From contig VSDK01014032.1 of NCBI GenBank assembly GCA_009767595.1, positions 198,087-262,086 on the forward strand: a DNA stretch of 64,000 bases, given 5' to 3'. The DNA comes from Symbiodinium kawagutii (taxonomy: Eukaryota > Sar > Dinophyceae > Suessiales > Symbiodiniaceae). Both the position numbers and the translations under genes were made by a program. Below, piece by piece: positions 1 through 12,543 of this stretch. The number at the start of each line of letters is the position of its first letter. Position 1 is the first letter of the stretch. The notes under the pieces are model-generated. The model was given only the letters and a program-made list of their open reading frames with translations. It ran no database searches and was not told the DNA's origin.

Positions 1-22
1 TTGTTGTTGTTGTTGTTGTTTT
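1..22. repeat. (TTG)n microsatellite at window edge
   Basis: Pure TTG triplets run from the first base and probably continue outside the window. The open frame they create is not taken as coding. Confidence 0.9.
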
Positions 23-205
23 TGACTTGTTGCACCTTTACAACCGCAGTAATTGTTTGTTCTATTTGTTGTGTGTTGTTAGGCATGCCAGGTGTTCTTG
101 GCAAAGACCGTCACGCGGTGAGTGTTTTATCATGCTATAACCACTGCAGAACCAACTGGTATTTGCTCAGAAAAATGATGTTTGCTCTATGATGCACATA
201 TGGAT

Positions 206-297
206 GTTTCTCAAAATAGGGGTACCCCTAAGTCATCCTCTATTTATCATTGGTTGTAGCAAACCAACCATTTTTTGGGTCCCCTTTTTTGAGAAAC
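206..297. repeat. MITE-like palindrome, family A copy 1
   Basis: The termini are inverted: GTTTCTCAAAATAGGGG at the left and CCCCTTTTTTGAGAAAC at the right. The interior holds the family's AAACCAACCATTTTTTGGG block. Related copies lie near 9844, 17015, 18653, 32495, 44487, 53461 and 59904. Confidence 0.8.
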
Positions 298-318
298 AAC
301 GACACACACACATACACT

Positions 319-362
<44 letters not shown>

Positions 363-383
363 TTTATTTATTTATTTATTTGT
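319..383. repeat. (GATA)n/(TTTA)n microsatellite
   Basis: A GATA tetranucleotide run passes directly into a TTTA run. Confidence 0.95.
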
Positions 384-755
384 TTACATTTACATACATA
401 CATATATATATATACTTTTCTATTACGCCTGAGGGGACGCCACAGCCATGAACTCTGCAGTTTGTTTGGCACTGCACCTGCGCTGCAGTCCCGGTCATTA
501 ACCTATCATTCACTTCTTTTGCATCATCAACCATTCTATTCCCTTGTAATCGCTAGTACTGTTGGTTAGACTCATACATCGCTATACCTTAATACAGTTA
601 TTATGCCTCAACGACTAACCATCATTAACCATTCATGATTATGAGCAACTTTTATATTTCAGATAAGCTAACATGAATTAACATCTAACCATCCAACTAA
701 ATTAACATACATTCACCAACGATCATCAACCAACCATCAACCCATGTCACCCCAG

Positions 756-920
756 GACGCCGTGTTCCGCAACGCTCATCTCTCTTCCTTGGCCGCTGCC
801 ACCGGCTGGGCCCACGGATTGTGTTTGGTGCGGAAGTCCCTGGCGCGGCGGCAGCACGTGGACGACTTCGGGTGTTGCCAGCTACTGCAAGCGACCAGCG
901 CAGACAGGCGCGCGCAACAG
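756..920 (+). CDS. Exon-like segment, 55 codons, unknown protein
   Basis: The segment follows CACCCCAG (acceptor) and ends at CAACAG|GTCACC (donor). It is open in one frame for exactly 55 codons, phase 0 at both ends, and contrasts sharply in GC content with its AT-rich flanks. The translation starts DAVFRNAHLSSLAAATGWAH and is Arg-rich near its end (ADRRAQQ). I do not recognise the protein. It could be joined to the next exon-like segment at 2921, which starts in the matching phase. The call rests on splice signals and base composition only. Confidence 0.5.
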
Positions 921-2920
921 GTCACCAAGAGACCCAACAGTGTGCGAGTACGAAGGCTTAATAACTAGCTGGTGATTCTCAGGGAGCGATTCGGAGCCAG
1001 GGGCATCCCTAAATCCCTTTAAAGCGGGAGCTAAAGAGCTACAGGGAGTGGTGAAACCAGATGGTAGTTAAGATTTTGTTTTAACCGGTGTTTTTATGGT
1101 AAAACTTAAAACCGAACGGATAGGCTAAACGTATTTTTTGTATGGGTAATATCTTTAGAGGGAAGTATATTTTGTCACCAGTTGGTTTTGTAACTTGCTA
1201 AGCAACCTATGAAGCGACTTATTTGATATCCAACGATCGGGTCGTTCACTTAATAAACAGCTGGTGGTTGCAACTGGGATTGTTAACAGCCCACCCATAC
1301 GAGCTAGATTGTCGGATCTTCAACGAATTGTAGTTAACCACTCGCTAACCGACGGCATGTGTGAAACCACTAACCAAAAGCATACATGACTCATCCAACT
1401 ACAATCATGGTGACTACAGTATATAACTGGTCCATGACATTGATCATCCAAGAAATGGTGCCAACGAGTTGATCACTGCCAAGGAACCAGTCATGGCCAA
1501 CACTGATGAACTACTACATTGCTACATGGACCAATAGGAGATCAATTTCACAAAGTCACTGTCCTGGGACATCACTCAGCTATTGATTGTTGAAAGTGTT
1601 CACGATGGAGCTCCCACCATCGTCACCAACACCATTCTTAGCCACTACTTGTTGAGATCCATGTTTTATTGAGCATTCAAAGGCCTGAAGGACCATCAGC
1701 TTGCATGAACGGTCATTAGTGCTGCTTGCCTTTGCTCAACTTTCCTTGGCTGTATAAGAATACGTGGTGCTTGGTTGTTTTTTTCTTGAGCCCGCCCTGC
1801 CATACTTCGATGTAGAAATAGTGTCGGGTAGCTCGTAGTACAGACAGTCACTGGCAACAACGAAATTAGGCTTACAATATTCATTGGATACACAATTCCC
1901 CAGGATTCCACCACAATTAATAAAGTGAAACTTCCTCGTGTGGTAGGCGAACCTAGTTAACTAGCTAACAATGGCAACACCAATACAGCGGAAGTTCCTT
2001 TTTGGTAGATGAAACTTACTTAAACAATGGTTCTGGTGGGTGGTTTCAAACAATTGGAAATTTTCCCTAGTAATCATTAACACATGTTTGGTTGACTGAT
2101 ATTTTTCATAGGGGTTGAAAACACCAACCAGTGGTTGTTACGGTAAGACAAAAAGACCTTCCAAGCAAAGTTGGAACCCGTTGGATTTGCTTGACATCGC
2201 TGGTCGCCGTCTTTCCAGGCAGGGTGATCGTTGGCAACAAGCTTTGGACATTCTCATGCTGCAAGCGGAACTTGGAGTCACCTTGGCGCAGAGTTGATCA
2301 AATCCTTTACTTTTTGTTAGTCAGAAAATGGTCCGCAAGTGGTTAATGAAGTTATTTTTGATCAAATCCCTCCGCTTTTTGTGCCCAAGAGTGGCTGTTA
2401 AAGAAGTGGTCAACAATGAGGTCAGGAATTTGTAATGGATGCAAAGTGACGCTGGGAATTTGGCTTTGATCCTTTGGGGAGGGGATCTGTTGACCTCCTA
2501 GCAGGAGCCATGAGCCCAGGTATTACCACCATGTGCAACTGGTCAGTAGGGACAAGCATCTGACAGGGTAGACATTGGTAGTACATATCCTGCGTATGGT
2601 GTGCAAAACCTGTAAAGCAAGAGGTCAGGTCTATGGTGTGAAGACCTTCTGGTGGAAGTCTTAGTCAACGAAGGCAACTAGCAAGCACAAGCGGCACGGA
2701 TCAGTACAGAAAGATCCAGATTTCATAGAGCTTCCCCGTCCTCTGCATAATGGCTTGACGACAGTAACCCAGGCAAGGCTGCAGGCAACTACCCATGTCT
2801 GCAACCCCATCCTCGGAAGAATCAGCTCATCAGGTTGACCATGGTTCGATATGGGGCATTTGGGTATCAGCCAGGCAGCACTTCTGGGAACCGGCTGTTT
2901 CTTAGGTCCCTCTCCCCCAG
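921..2920. other. Intron-like non-coding DNA
   Basis: No supported gene. It contains one family B repeat (2033-2131) and degenerate AACCA/GGTTG motifs. The open frames near 2115-2346 lack splice signals and codon bias. Confidence 0.5.
2033..2131. repeat. MITE-like palindrome, family B copy 1
   Basis: The left end is CTGGTGGGTGGTTTC and the right end GAAAACACCAACCAG. An internal TAATCATTAACACATG block is shared with the copy at 3580. Confidence 0.7.
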
Positions 2921-3068
2921 GTTCAGCAGTCCTATGCCCTGAACACCTTGATGCCGTCGATCCAAGCTGCCTGGCGCTGCGTGGTGTACCTGGCAAGCCT
3001 CAGCGCAGTGGTTTTTTCCGCTGCGATGCTCAGCACGCTGCTGACCCGTTGCCACAGCTGGCGCCAAG
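2921..3068 (+). CDS. Exon-like segment with a transmembrane helix
   Basis: An excellent pyrimidine-rich acceptor (TCTCCCCCAG) precedes it. The 49-codon frame contains a hydrophobic helix (CVVYLASLSAVVFSAAMLST) followed by basic residues, so it is probably part of a membrane protein. The likely donor is of the GC type (CCAAG|GCGGTG), a variant common in dinoflagellates. Its start phase fits the exon-like segment at 756-920. The family is not recognised, and it could belong to a gene upstream of the channel gene or be an N-terminal part of the same locus. Confidence 0.6.
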
Positions 3069-3579
3069 GCGGTGGGGGGCCGGTGGTCTATGGGAAAGAT
3101 CAGCCATGGGATATCCCATGCCATGGAAGGAGGCTTGAGTGGGGGTATAACATGGTACAATCAACCTGGGGAGGTGGCGCTTGGTTTTCACCATGATCTC
3201 CCAGCAAATCATTGGGGGAACACAACTTGGCTATTTGTCAGGGACGAGTCTGTGTGGTTTGTGTCTGTTTTGGGGGTTGTCATGATTCCTGAAACGGCAA
3301 TGGCTGCCAATGCACAGCTTAATAGACAGATTATTAATGATTATTGTGGGCGCATGGTTATACGGTTAACATGTAACCTTGATGTCCTTGCTACATCTTG
3401 CTACTGGGTTACTCAAGCAATGCTTTGGAGATTGCTGGGGTTGTCGTTGGTTCTCTCACGTTGATGGTTGTTTCTGATCCAGGTGTTCCCAAGTATTGGG
3501 AAATCATCAGGACGTCATGCAGATCTGAGACTTTTGATTTAAGTAAATGCTTGATAAATGTCGAAACGATTAATATATT

Positions 3580-3691
3580 CTGGTTGGTGGTTTTAGACAT
3601 TTTTGATTTTCCCAGTCCCTAGTAATCATTAACACATGGTTGTTTGACTAGTATTTAGTATGGTTCAAAGGGTTTGAAACGGCCAGCCAGT
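3580..3691. repeat. MITE-like palindrome, family B copy 2
   Basis: It runs from CTGGTTGGTGGTTTT to GAAACGGCCAGCCAG with the internal TAATCATTAACACATGG block of the family. Confidence 0.75.
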
Positions 3692-4023
3692 CTTTCACAT
3701 GGTGTCTGTTTTCAAAAAGAGGTAACCCCGGAATTTTCCAATTTCAACCATTTTTCCAATGAATCAAACATTTTTGGGGATCCCAATTTTACGCAACCAC
3801 AACTTCTATTGGCTTTATAGTATTGATCAAGCTGTCCAGATTCTCAAGCATTCTGGTCTGCCATTCCTCAAGCATCTACAGTACATTTGCAATCAAACCC
3901 CCCAACTTTGCCCATGTGCCGACTGTCACAGTCTGAGGATAACCCAACGCGCAGGGTACCCAGGCTGAGGGTTGGCTTCGGCCATGTTTGGACGTAAATT
4001 CAATGAAACATGAGGTGGCATAT

Positions 4024-4050
4024 GTAAACCCTAAAACCTAAATCCTAAAA
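4024..4050. repeat. Short degenerate CCCTAAA-like run
   Basis: AAACCCTAAAACCTAAATCC resembles three degenerate plant-type telomere units. It is far too short to be a telomere and may be chance. Confidence 0.3.
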
Positions 4051-4494
4051 TGCTAAAGATATGCTATGAATGTATTGCTTTTGCAGGGCAGTAGGGACAA
4101 TTGTAAATGCCCGCTGCTTGCAGTGCTTGCATTTTTTGGGGTGCAAGAGACACACGCGTCGTTTTTTGATCGACACACCTTTGCACGAGTCATCACTGGT
4201 GCCTTTTCAGGTCTGCAGTTCTGGCATGGCAAGTCCGAGGCGCTGGGGTGGCAGGAGAAGAGTGTTTCAACCTATGAAAATCTGAAGGTATATCGGCCAA
4301 GAAGTGAAAACAGGAACAATAGTCCACAATCAGAATTAACCAGCTGTTGAGATTTATTAATTCTATAAATCTACACTGTAGTTCTTGTAGTTAATCTAAT
4401 GGTTTACAGATTAACTGCACCAGATGCATCTATGCACCCCATCAGAATCAACCAGCTGCGAGCCGGTCAGTGTTGAAGAAATTCGATCAAAATT

Positions 4495-4581
4495 AATGTG
4501 GGTTTCTGATTAGTATCTACCTGTTGGTTTCATCTATTTTCATTACTTTAGGGGTGGTTGCACTAATCAAAAACCAACATT
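4495..4581. repeat. MITE-like palindrome, family C copy 1
   Basis: The ends AATGTGGGTTTCTGATTAGT and ACTAATCAAAAACCAACATT are inverted repeats. The copy is the reverse complement of the one at 17858-17946. Confidence 0.85.
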
Positions 4582-4753
4582 AACCAGCTCATGCTGACAC
4601 CATTTGTGGCGCGATGTCTTTGTAGGGAGGCTAAGGGGTTGGTGCACAGTGGATTCCTAAGCCTGGTTGAAGGAAGCATCTCGCTGCAGACCACCAGTGA
4701 TGGCCCAACACTTTCAGCCTCAAATGCACGCAATGTTGCAGGGACTGGGCGGC

Positions 4754-4755
<2 letters not shown>

Positions 4756-4831
<76 letters not shown>

Positions 4832-4834
4832 AAT
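4756..4834. repeat. (GAT)n microsatellite
   Basis: A GATGAT run with single interruptions (GGT, AAT). Confidence 0.95.
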
Positions 4835-5792
4835 GATTGGTGAGATGCAGTATGGCATGCACCGCTTCGGATAGGCAAACCGCTTCAGGATGCGGCTCAG
4901 GATTTCGTCCTTGATCTTGACCACTGCCATATGGGAAGAGAGCTCTTCATAGAGGGCTCGGCTGACCTCCCTTGCCAAATCAAATGCTCGCCAATGGGTT
5001 ATTACCATTCTTCAGCAAGGAAGGTCAACACAGATTTTTTCCACCAAAAAACTTTTCCACCAAAAAATCGGAAGACATTTAGTCATGAAGCCCTTGATCT
5101 TGAAAACTTTGAGATTGCAGTTTGGGGCCGAAGCCAAGCTTCCGAAGTGCAAGAAATATATTCGTCGTGGCTTCACCCCGCAAATGCCATCACGATGCTG
5201 TGGAAGAGATCTACTCAAATTCAAACATGAAGTGTGTCAAAGCTTTCAGCCAGAAAGGTGATGTTGTGGACGGCATCCCTGGCGAGCGAATTGAGAACTG
5301 GAAAATGAGGGTTTCAAACCAGTTCGCAAGTGTACCCAGAGTGCAAGACCAAACATTGTGATGCAGAGATGGCTGCAGCTTCCCAGCCAAGGAAGGCCAT
5401 TCAGACTCTGATGACACAGATGGAGCGAGCAGAGAGAGCGTTGATTTTCGTGGTTTGGCTCTCTCTGGACTAATGTTGTGAATCTGAAAGGACAAATGTA
5501 TGGATCATCATGGTCTAATTGACTTTCATGTGGTGATTTTCATGGTTTGGCTCCATTTTCATGGGTTGATTTTCAGAGAGAGAGAGAGAACAGAGAGATG
5601 CATCATGGTTTGGCTCATGTGGAGTCCTTTGAATACTTCGAACACCAGACTAGTAGGCCAAAGAAAGGAGCTGTTTCGGTGAGGAACTGCCATGAACTGC
5701 CTAACCATTGCTGACCCTGTGGGCGGGATGAAGATTATACAGCTGCGAAACCTGAAGCGTTTGAACAATGGCAGAAACAACAAATACAACAT

Positions 5793-5883
<91 letters not shown>

Positions 5884-5884
5884 C
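5793..5884. repeat. (CAA)n microsatellite
   Basis: About 30 uninterrupted CAA units. The surrounding polyglutamine frame has no splice or codon-bias support. Confidence 0.95.
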
Positions 5885-6758
5885 TGCGACAGCAATGGCA
5901 ACTAGTTCGAACATCACATCACCAGCCAGAGCTACAGAATGCTGGTTTTAGTCCCCATGAAGATCTTGATGCTTGGCTATTGGCCATTTATTCAAAGACG
6001 AAAGTCATTGTACCTTCAGTTCCCTGGCATTCTGCTCTTTGTCATGGTGCCATAGCAATGGCAGAGTTTTGATCAAAAACTGGTGTTGTTAAAGCTTCGG
6101 CGTCTGACTCAAATTCAGACCCAGAAATTGCTGGGTCACTGGGGCCCATGCTTCTCCACGGGTTCCTAAAAACGCACTCTGAAGAGTAGGCGATTTCAAC
6201 AAGGATCATTAACCAGTAGCACCAACTCATCAGCCAATGCTTTGGCTACGACCCAGCAGAAGTTGATTAATGATACGTTTCTTACATGGAGCATGTGGCT
6301 ATGACTACCTCATCAGCCAGCAACTTGTCTAAGTGGTTTTTCTTTTCGCACGATCACCACCCTGGACCAGGCACATGCGAGCAACAACTGCAATGCCGTC
6401 GGTAGCCTGATGCCACTTGGGCATACTTGGGCATGGAGCAAACGTGTTCACCATCAGTGGTTGTGTGCTCGGGGACCTGGGACCCAGATCATCAGTGTCT
6501 TGACAGTTTCCTTTGCGTTGGTTTGACTTGCTCCATGAACTGAGCACAGATGCCAGGCCTGGCCAGCACCTACCCAGCTGTCTGTTAGTGCGGGATAAGA
6601 CAAGCAAGATGGTGCGAAGATTGTTCTACACTTTCCAGCATTTGCAACGACTATTCCTGCAGGAGTTGGTAGTCAAAAATCAAAAGTCAAAGAGTTCCTT
6701 TTTTTTTTAGAGTTTTGGGGTGAACCTGTCGACACTTTTAACCAGGTTTCGTTGGCAG

Positions 6759-6824
6759 CGCTATGCTGTAGGCAGCGCGATCTCCAATGGCAGCATGCCC
6801 AGTGGTGGCTGGAGCACATGGCTG
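6759..6824 (+). CDS. Possible small exon, 22 codons
   Basis: It lies between GTTGGCAG (acceptor) and TGGCTG|GTCAGC (donor), phase 0 at both ends, and has many C/G third positions in the frame beginning RYAVGSAISNGSM. It is short, so it could be chance. Confidence 0.3.
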
Positions 6825-8028
6825 GTCAGCACATTGAACGTGATGAATTGACCATCAGCTCGGTCATGACCGACAGGACGGTTAGAGACCTGGGAGGTCT
6901 TGGGAGCACTGGCGGGGGGGGGGTCCCATGCAGTACCTGGCTGCTTGGTGCTTTGGGAGATCTTTGGACTTCGCGTTTGGGGAATCTGACAAGATCAGCA
7001 CACAATGGGTAGGGCATGGAAGCATCAGAAAATAAAACCATGGGGTGTTGAGGCTTGAGGTATGTGATGGTATGTATTTCCCGCCAAATGCGGCCGCCAT
7101 ATGCATAGATGCTTTTACAAGGCATATCATAACACATGAAATCAGGAGTTACATCATCAACCAACTTTGATGTGTAAACCTTCTATAGCTGTTCTGTTTT
7201 GTTAGCTGCCCATACCAAAATTGCCAAATCATGTTTAACAATACCATGAATCACACATACCCATAGAATCAGTTCTGGCAACGCCATTGCCATATAGAAT
7301 CACAAACCAAATCCATAATTACAACCCATCGCAAAAATAGCGCAAGGCATCGTAGATTTGATTTCAATTCCTTTTGATCTAAAGTTATTTTGAATATGCA
7401 TTGCCAAAATTTGATAACAAGGCCATATCTACATATACCCGCATATATGTATATAGATTTTTTATATGCATGAAATATTTGCAATTTCTAAATGTACATG
7501 TATTTGTCCACATATGTGTGCACATTAGATAGATTCATTAATGTACATTTCTAAAGCTAAATGGGCTTATTTCCCAACAACGCCCATTGCTGTCATCACC
7601 GCAGCGATGTTTGGCTTCCATACGGTTTACAATTGCAACAGGCAGTCGAGTTCATCATTTCATGCAGGTTTTTGTTCCCTTCCAAGAAGGTTTTCCCTGC
7701 CCCAGACATACTTATGTGTATCTATGTTATCACATCGAAATTTGTAAGGTATGTAGAGAAAGAGTAGATAGAGATCTCTCTCTCTATTTTTTTATAAATA
7801 TATATATATATATATATTTACAGTGTACATATCTCCTTGTGATACACAATATTCATACATATTCATCTTTAAATAAATACATGAGCAACATATGTAAGCA
7901 AAATATACATAAGAATATTCTTTTCACATCATCATGTATATTTCAGTTTTTGCATATATATGTTTTTTATTTATGTCCATCCTTTTATATTCATTCACTG
8001 ATGTTTGCAAAAAAATGTTTGAATATAT

Positions 8029-8082
<54 letters not shown>

Positions 8083-8177
8083 TTTTTAAACATGCTATGA
8101 CAAAGTCAGACATTTATATAATTCAAAAGATGAACTAATTGACATATCTACATTTGACCCGCCAAATTCTGTTCCAG
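6825..8177. other. AT-rich non-coding DNA
   Basis: It contains runs of TATA dinucleotides (7796-7816) and a GATA microsatellite. No gene seen. Confidence 0.6.
8029..8082. repeat. (GATA)n microsatellite
   Basis: A pure GATA run. Confidence 0.95.
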
Positions 8178-8304
8178 GACTTGGATCGACGCCGTGCAGC
8201 TGGCGATGCTCCTGCCGCGTTGGGACGAGGCACCCTGGTTGCGGCGGTTGCGCAACGGTGGACACGGTGGCGACGTTGGTGCTGGGCGGGACATGTTCGC
8301 CCAA
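8178..8304 (+). CDS. Exon-like segment, unknown protein
   Basis: A GC-rich island follows the acceptor TCTGTTCCAG and ends near CCCAA|GTCGCT. The best frame has strongly C/G-biased third positions and begins TWIDAVQLAMLLPRWDEAPW. No family is recognised. A Cys-rich alternative frame is also open, so the reading frame is not certain. Confidence 0.5.
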
Positions 8305-9843
8305 GTCGCTGGGGTTAGGTTGGTGAGGGATGACTTGTCATGTTGGCCCAGTTGGTTTTCCAATTGGAGGGTTGACTGGTGTAGGAAAGCCTGTCTCTTG
8401 AGGGAGACTGTATACCCTATTAATCGCTTGGTGTCTATTAATCCAGGGTTAGCATCAATCAACAGTCATGGTTCACTGAGAATGGAGGCAAAAGGGGATA
8501 TATTTATCGATGAGACTCTGAGAGAAAGGGATCACAAACCGCTATTGCAATAGAAGGGTGTACTAACCACAAGCCAACCCAAACCTGACCAGAACCAACA
8601 CTAGGCACCGATAACCAACAGCAAGCAAGAATCAAGGGCATGCGAGTAGAACAATAAGTCAAGGTACCGGCAAATCCGCCCTCCACATGGATCGGTTTTT
8701 TGGAAAGAAGAGTGGTTCTTGATATTTCCATTTCAGGCAGATGCTGGGAACATCCTGGGACACCAGGGTTTCATTATGATGACTATGGAGGGACGCATGG
8801 GTCAAGGAAGGGATGACCTCATCAACCAAAGTCTTGGTTAGTGCAAGGTTGCCCTATGCTGGTGCCAGGGTGGATGGCTTGTTCTGCAGGTGTCGCTCGC
8901 AACCTTGTTGACTTCTTTACCGTGGTGCAAAAGTCCTTTGGTGGACTCTGGAGGTTTTATCCGTGGCGGGGGTGTCCTGTAAGCTCAAGACATGTAGAAA
9001 AATATCAAATGTATTGTGAAATTTGTTGATGTTTGAAGGTTACATGATCAAGTTGTTGCCCTTTTCTTTTGCCAACGGCCAAGGGTATTTTCTTGAGCTG
9101 CTTTGTTGCATTGCTTCTGAAACATTTGAACGAGAAGTATGGTTAGCTTGCTTGCGCTGACCACCCTGAGTACAGTACTATGTTTGTTTTGTTATGGCGA
9201 CATGTGCCAACATGCGGTGATGAACAAGCAGAACGCTTTTCGTCCGTACAATTATGGATCACTTTGCATTTACATTTGCATGTGCAGATGTATGTAGTTT
9301 GGTTTTTCCAATTATGTGCAATGCTTTATTGCTGGTCATAGTGAATTGCTACCGGCTAACTTCAGGACCCGCTCTAGGCAACCTCCCGCACGACTTTACT
9401 ACTAAAAGGAAACTATCCTCCACCATCTCGACGCGTTCCTCTCAACCCACAGTGGATTGTGGGTACTCCAGCCATCTCCAGCCATCTCCAGCCTACGCAT
9501 GCAGAGATGAGTTCTTTGACACCAGGAGGTCTTCCTCTTTGCATTTAGAATTGCCCACCATCTTTACCGTGGCGACGTATTTAGTACAGTATAGTATACT
9601 GAAGGATCCACTTTTTGCCAATCGTTGAGAAGAGTTTGTTCCTTAGGTACTTTTGCGGTTTCAGGGCATTGCGGTCAAAATCATGCATTAATGATAGAAT
9701 AGATATGCATAATTAACCCAAAACCGTGATATTGTGGTACAAGGAATCATAACCAATCATAACCATAAGAGGATTCCAGTCATCATAGTATGTAGTTAAT
9801 CCCTTCAATTGTCGTTCATTTAGGATGCACAAGCAATTTGAGT

Positions 9844-9936
9844 GTTTCTCAAAATAGGGGCACCCCCAGATCATCCACGGTTGGTCATTTTTGGTAATAA
9901 ACCATCCATTTTTGGGGGATCCCTATTTTGAGAAAC
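9844..9936. repeat. MITE-like palindrome, family A copy 2
   Basis: GTTTCTCAAAATAGGGGCAC at one end and CCCTATTTTGAGAAAC at the other form near-perfect inverted ends. Confidence 0.85.
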
Positions 9937-11390
9937 TACCATTTCATCATAAACGCCTTTGGTCGAACTGGTTGTTCGTCACCCAGCTCCACCCTTGCAG
10001 ATCCATGAATGAAACCGCTTGCGCGAACTAGGCCTCCAGGCTTTGACCTTGGATCGGCGAGGCTTGGCGTGCAGCAAGCTGTTGCTGCTATGTTTGGTAT
10101 TGCGTTGACCGTTGGTGGTTAATGGTAGTTGAAGGATGGCTATGATCATGGCTAATGATTCGTGACGATGATCCAGGAATGGCTGATGATGCTTCATGAA
10201 GGGTTGCTAGTGGTGAATGGGGCGCTTGATGCTGCTTAGTGCTTCATGAAAGTTGGGCAGGGAATGTATTTTTTTCTCCAGCTGGCCAGAAGGTGCCTGA
10301 TAGTAGGGTCCGACAAGAGTTGGTTTGGGACTTGCTGAAGGGTGGTGCAAGTTTTCATTGGAAGCACGAAACCTTGCCATGAAACAAGAGCGGCTATGAA
10401 CAAATCGACCAACAAGCCAAACACCCAGCGAACCAACCAAACAACCCGCCACTGATACTTCTACTGGTCATGAGAAAGCCAAAACAAAAACCCATGAATC
10501 GTCGATCATCCAAGTTGAGGTTTGGTCGGGAATCGATTTCCATGCTGGCCTGGGTTGCACTCAAGGATTGTAACGGCTGCTTCCAGGGTTGCACTGGGTC
10601 CCACTAGTAGCAGCAAGGAAGCGGAGATCCTCTACCATTTTTTGGGGGAACAAGAGTTTGTCACCAAAATGCCCCAGGTTTGTAGTCATGAGTAGCTCAG
10701 ACATGTAGTATGTTGGGGGGGTCTGTGTGAACACAGTGGTAAAATCATGTCAAATCTATTCTTTGGGGCCCCTGTGGTATCAAAAGTTCACACGGAAGGT
10801 GAATCTATGGGAAACGAAGTCCATACTTGTACAAAACGAAGTCCATACTTGTACAAGTCCGATGTTTCGGAGTGATTTGCCTTTGCGGTGATGTTCTTAC
10901 TCAAGGCTTGTGCAGATGGACGAAGGCCGCTGGCCTTGCATTGGTTACGTGGTAAAGATATAGAATGCCCCAATCAGTTCCGGGTTACCAGGCCATCGCA
11001 GCTCAGGAATCGTTCCCGACGAGACCTGTTACAATGCTTGTGCTTCATCCCTGCTGTGCCGCTGGGTTATCTTATGGCCGGAAGTCAGTGGAGAATCAGC
11101 CGCCTTCACTTCAAACAACCTTGCCAGTGGGGAATCAGCTGTGTCCAAGAAATGCTCCGTGTCCAGGAGTCAAAAAGGAAATGATGTTTTCATCGTTTTT
11201 GCCGGACAACAATTCATACAAAGACGTACCCAAATCACCACAATTGCAAGACAGCCCGCAGTGATTTCCCACAAGACCATGGCTTGGCTGTCAACATCCT
11301 GTGAGTTCACAAACAGAATCACACATGCAATGTGCTTTGGAACATCTAATATCAAGATAGTCACTGCGAGCAATCCATCAGCCCTGATTG

Positions 11391-11453
11391 ACCACCACTT
11401 CACCACCACTTAACCACCACTTCACCACCACTTCACCACCACTTCACCACCAT
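11391..11453. repeat. Tandem 11-bp CACCACTTCAC repeat
   Basis: Six near-identical units of the CACCACTT type. Confidence 0.85.
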
Positions 11454-11697
11454 AACTCCCATCCATCAGCTCTTATTAAGCACCGATGGTCAGCCTCCAT
11501 GAGGCCCCCAGCCACTGATCCCAGGTTCGCAGCGCTGGGCTGAGCTCTTGCGGCTGCAAGCCATGGGATCCAGCGTGGTCAGTTGCACGACCAACGGAGA
11601 TCGATGCCGCAGGGGCCGGGCTGTGTGCGTCTAAACGTTTGGGGGGGGCGATTGATGGGTAGGACTGGGGGGATGTGATGGGTAGTCTTGGATAGTA

Positions 11698-11760
11698 CTG
11701 GGGGATGAATGGGGGATGAATGGGGGATGAATGGCGGATGAATGGGGGATGAATGGATGA
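11698..11760. repeat. Tandem GGGGGATGAAT repeat
   Basis: Five to six units of GGGGGATGAAT with single substitutions. The Pro/Ser/His frame on the other strand is an artefact of the repeat. Confidence 0.85.
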
Positions 11761-12458
11761 CTATGACTAATGGAAGATTAGGAGAGCTGGCCACTGTGGG
11801 AATGGGGGGATGAATGGATAACACACTTGGCGCCAACCATGTGCCAGAGCTCTTTAAGGGCAGGCGGTTCTGATTGCTAGGCGCAAGTGTGTTGCATAGG
11901 AACCAGAGGGGATGAATGCATGACTAATGGAGGATTAATTGATATTAATGGAGCCGAACATGGATGAGTGATTGGATTAATTTACGGAACCCATGGCAAA
12001 ACAGGGATGCTGATTGATAGGTCATGACAGTTGATCATGGAGATTGACACCAGGAAACACATGGATTAGTGGTTACCACATTGATAGATTGATAGTTCAT
12101 GACAGCTGATAGTGGATGACGGCGAAGAACAATCAAAATCTCCACTGGGTCCAGAAATGATGCCTGAAAACCATAGAAAAACTGATTCATGTCACCACAA
12201 AAGCTTCTGCATTTGAGTGAAGAACCAACCATTTCTTTCGGAGGCTTTCGAGGAAACTCTTAAAGAACCGACTGGCTTGATTTTGCTTGCCTTTACCATC
12301 ATTTTTGCTTGCAAAGCATGTCATGAAAGCATGGTTGGCCCATTAACGGTGGATGCATTGAGATACCTACAACAAAGTGGTGTCTAACATCTGAAGTCCC
12401 GATTGGATATGAGCAACTAGTTGCAGCCAGTCACACCTTGTCAATGGTGAGCAGGAAT

Positions 12459-12484
12459 NNNNNNNNNNNNNNNNNNNNNNNNNN
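12459..12484. other. Assembly gap (26 N)
   Basis: A run of N directly next to a GAT microsatellite. The true length is unknown. Confidence 0.99.
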
Positions 12485-12487
12485 GGA

Positions 12488-12541
<54 letters not shown>
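12488..12541. repeat. (GAT)n microsatellite
   Basis: An uninterrupted ATG/GAT run. Confidence 0.95.

Positions 12542-12543
<2 letters not shown>

Larger units (their letters stand above)
23..755. other. Non-coding stretch before the first exon
   Basis: This AT-rich stretch holds one family A MITE (206-297), a GATA/TTTA microsatellite (319-383) and loose CAACCATCA-type repeats up to 750. I see no gene. The last bases (CACCCCAG) look like a splice acceptor. Confidence 0.6.
3069..6758. other. Repeat-rich non-coding DNA
   Basis: It holds a family B repeat (3580-3691), a short telomere-like run (4024-4050), a family C palindrome (4495-4581) and trinucleotide microsatellites (4756-4834 and 5793-5884). 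Long homopolymer His, Ile, Gln, Leu or Val frames here are products of the microsatellites. No gene supported. Confidence 0.6.

Noticed and set aside
4024-4050. Telomere or chromosome end
   Set aside because: Only about three degenerate CCCTAAA-like units in the middle of ordinary sequence.
4563-5008. Poly-His and poly-Ile proteins on the minus strand
   Set aside because: Translations of the GAT microsatellite.
5692-6072. Polyglutamine protein
   Set aside because: The frame is produced by a CAA microsatellite. It has no splice signals, codon bias or recognisable flanking domain. The Leu and Val frames on the other strand have the same cause.
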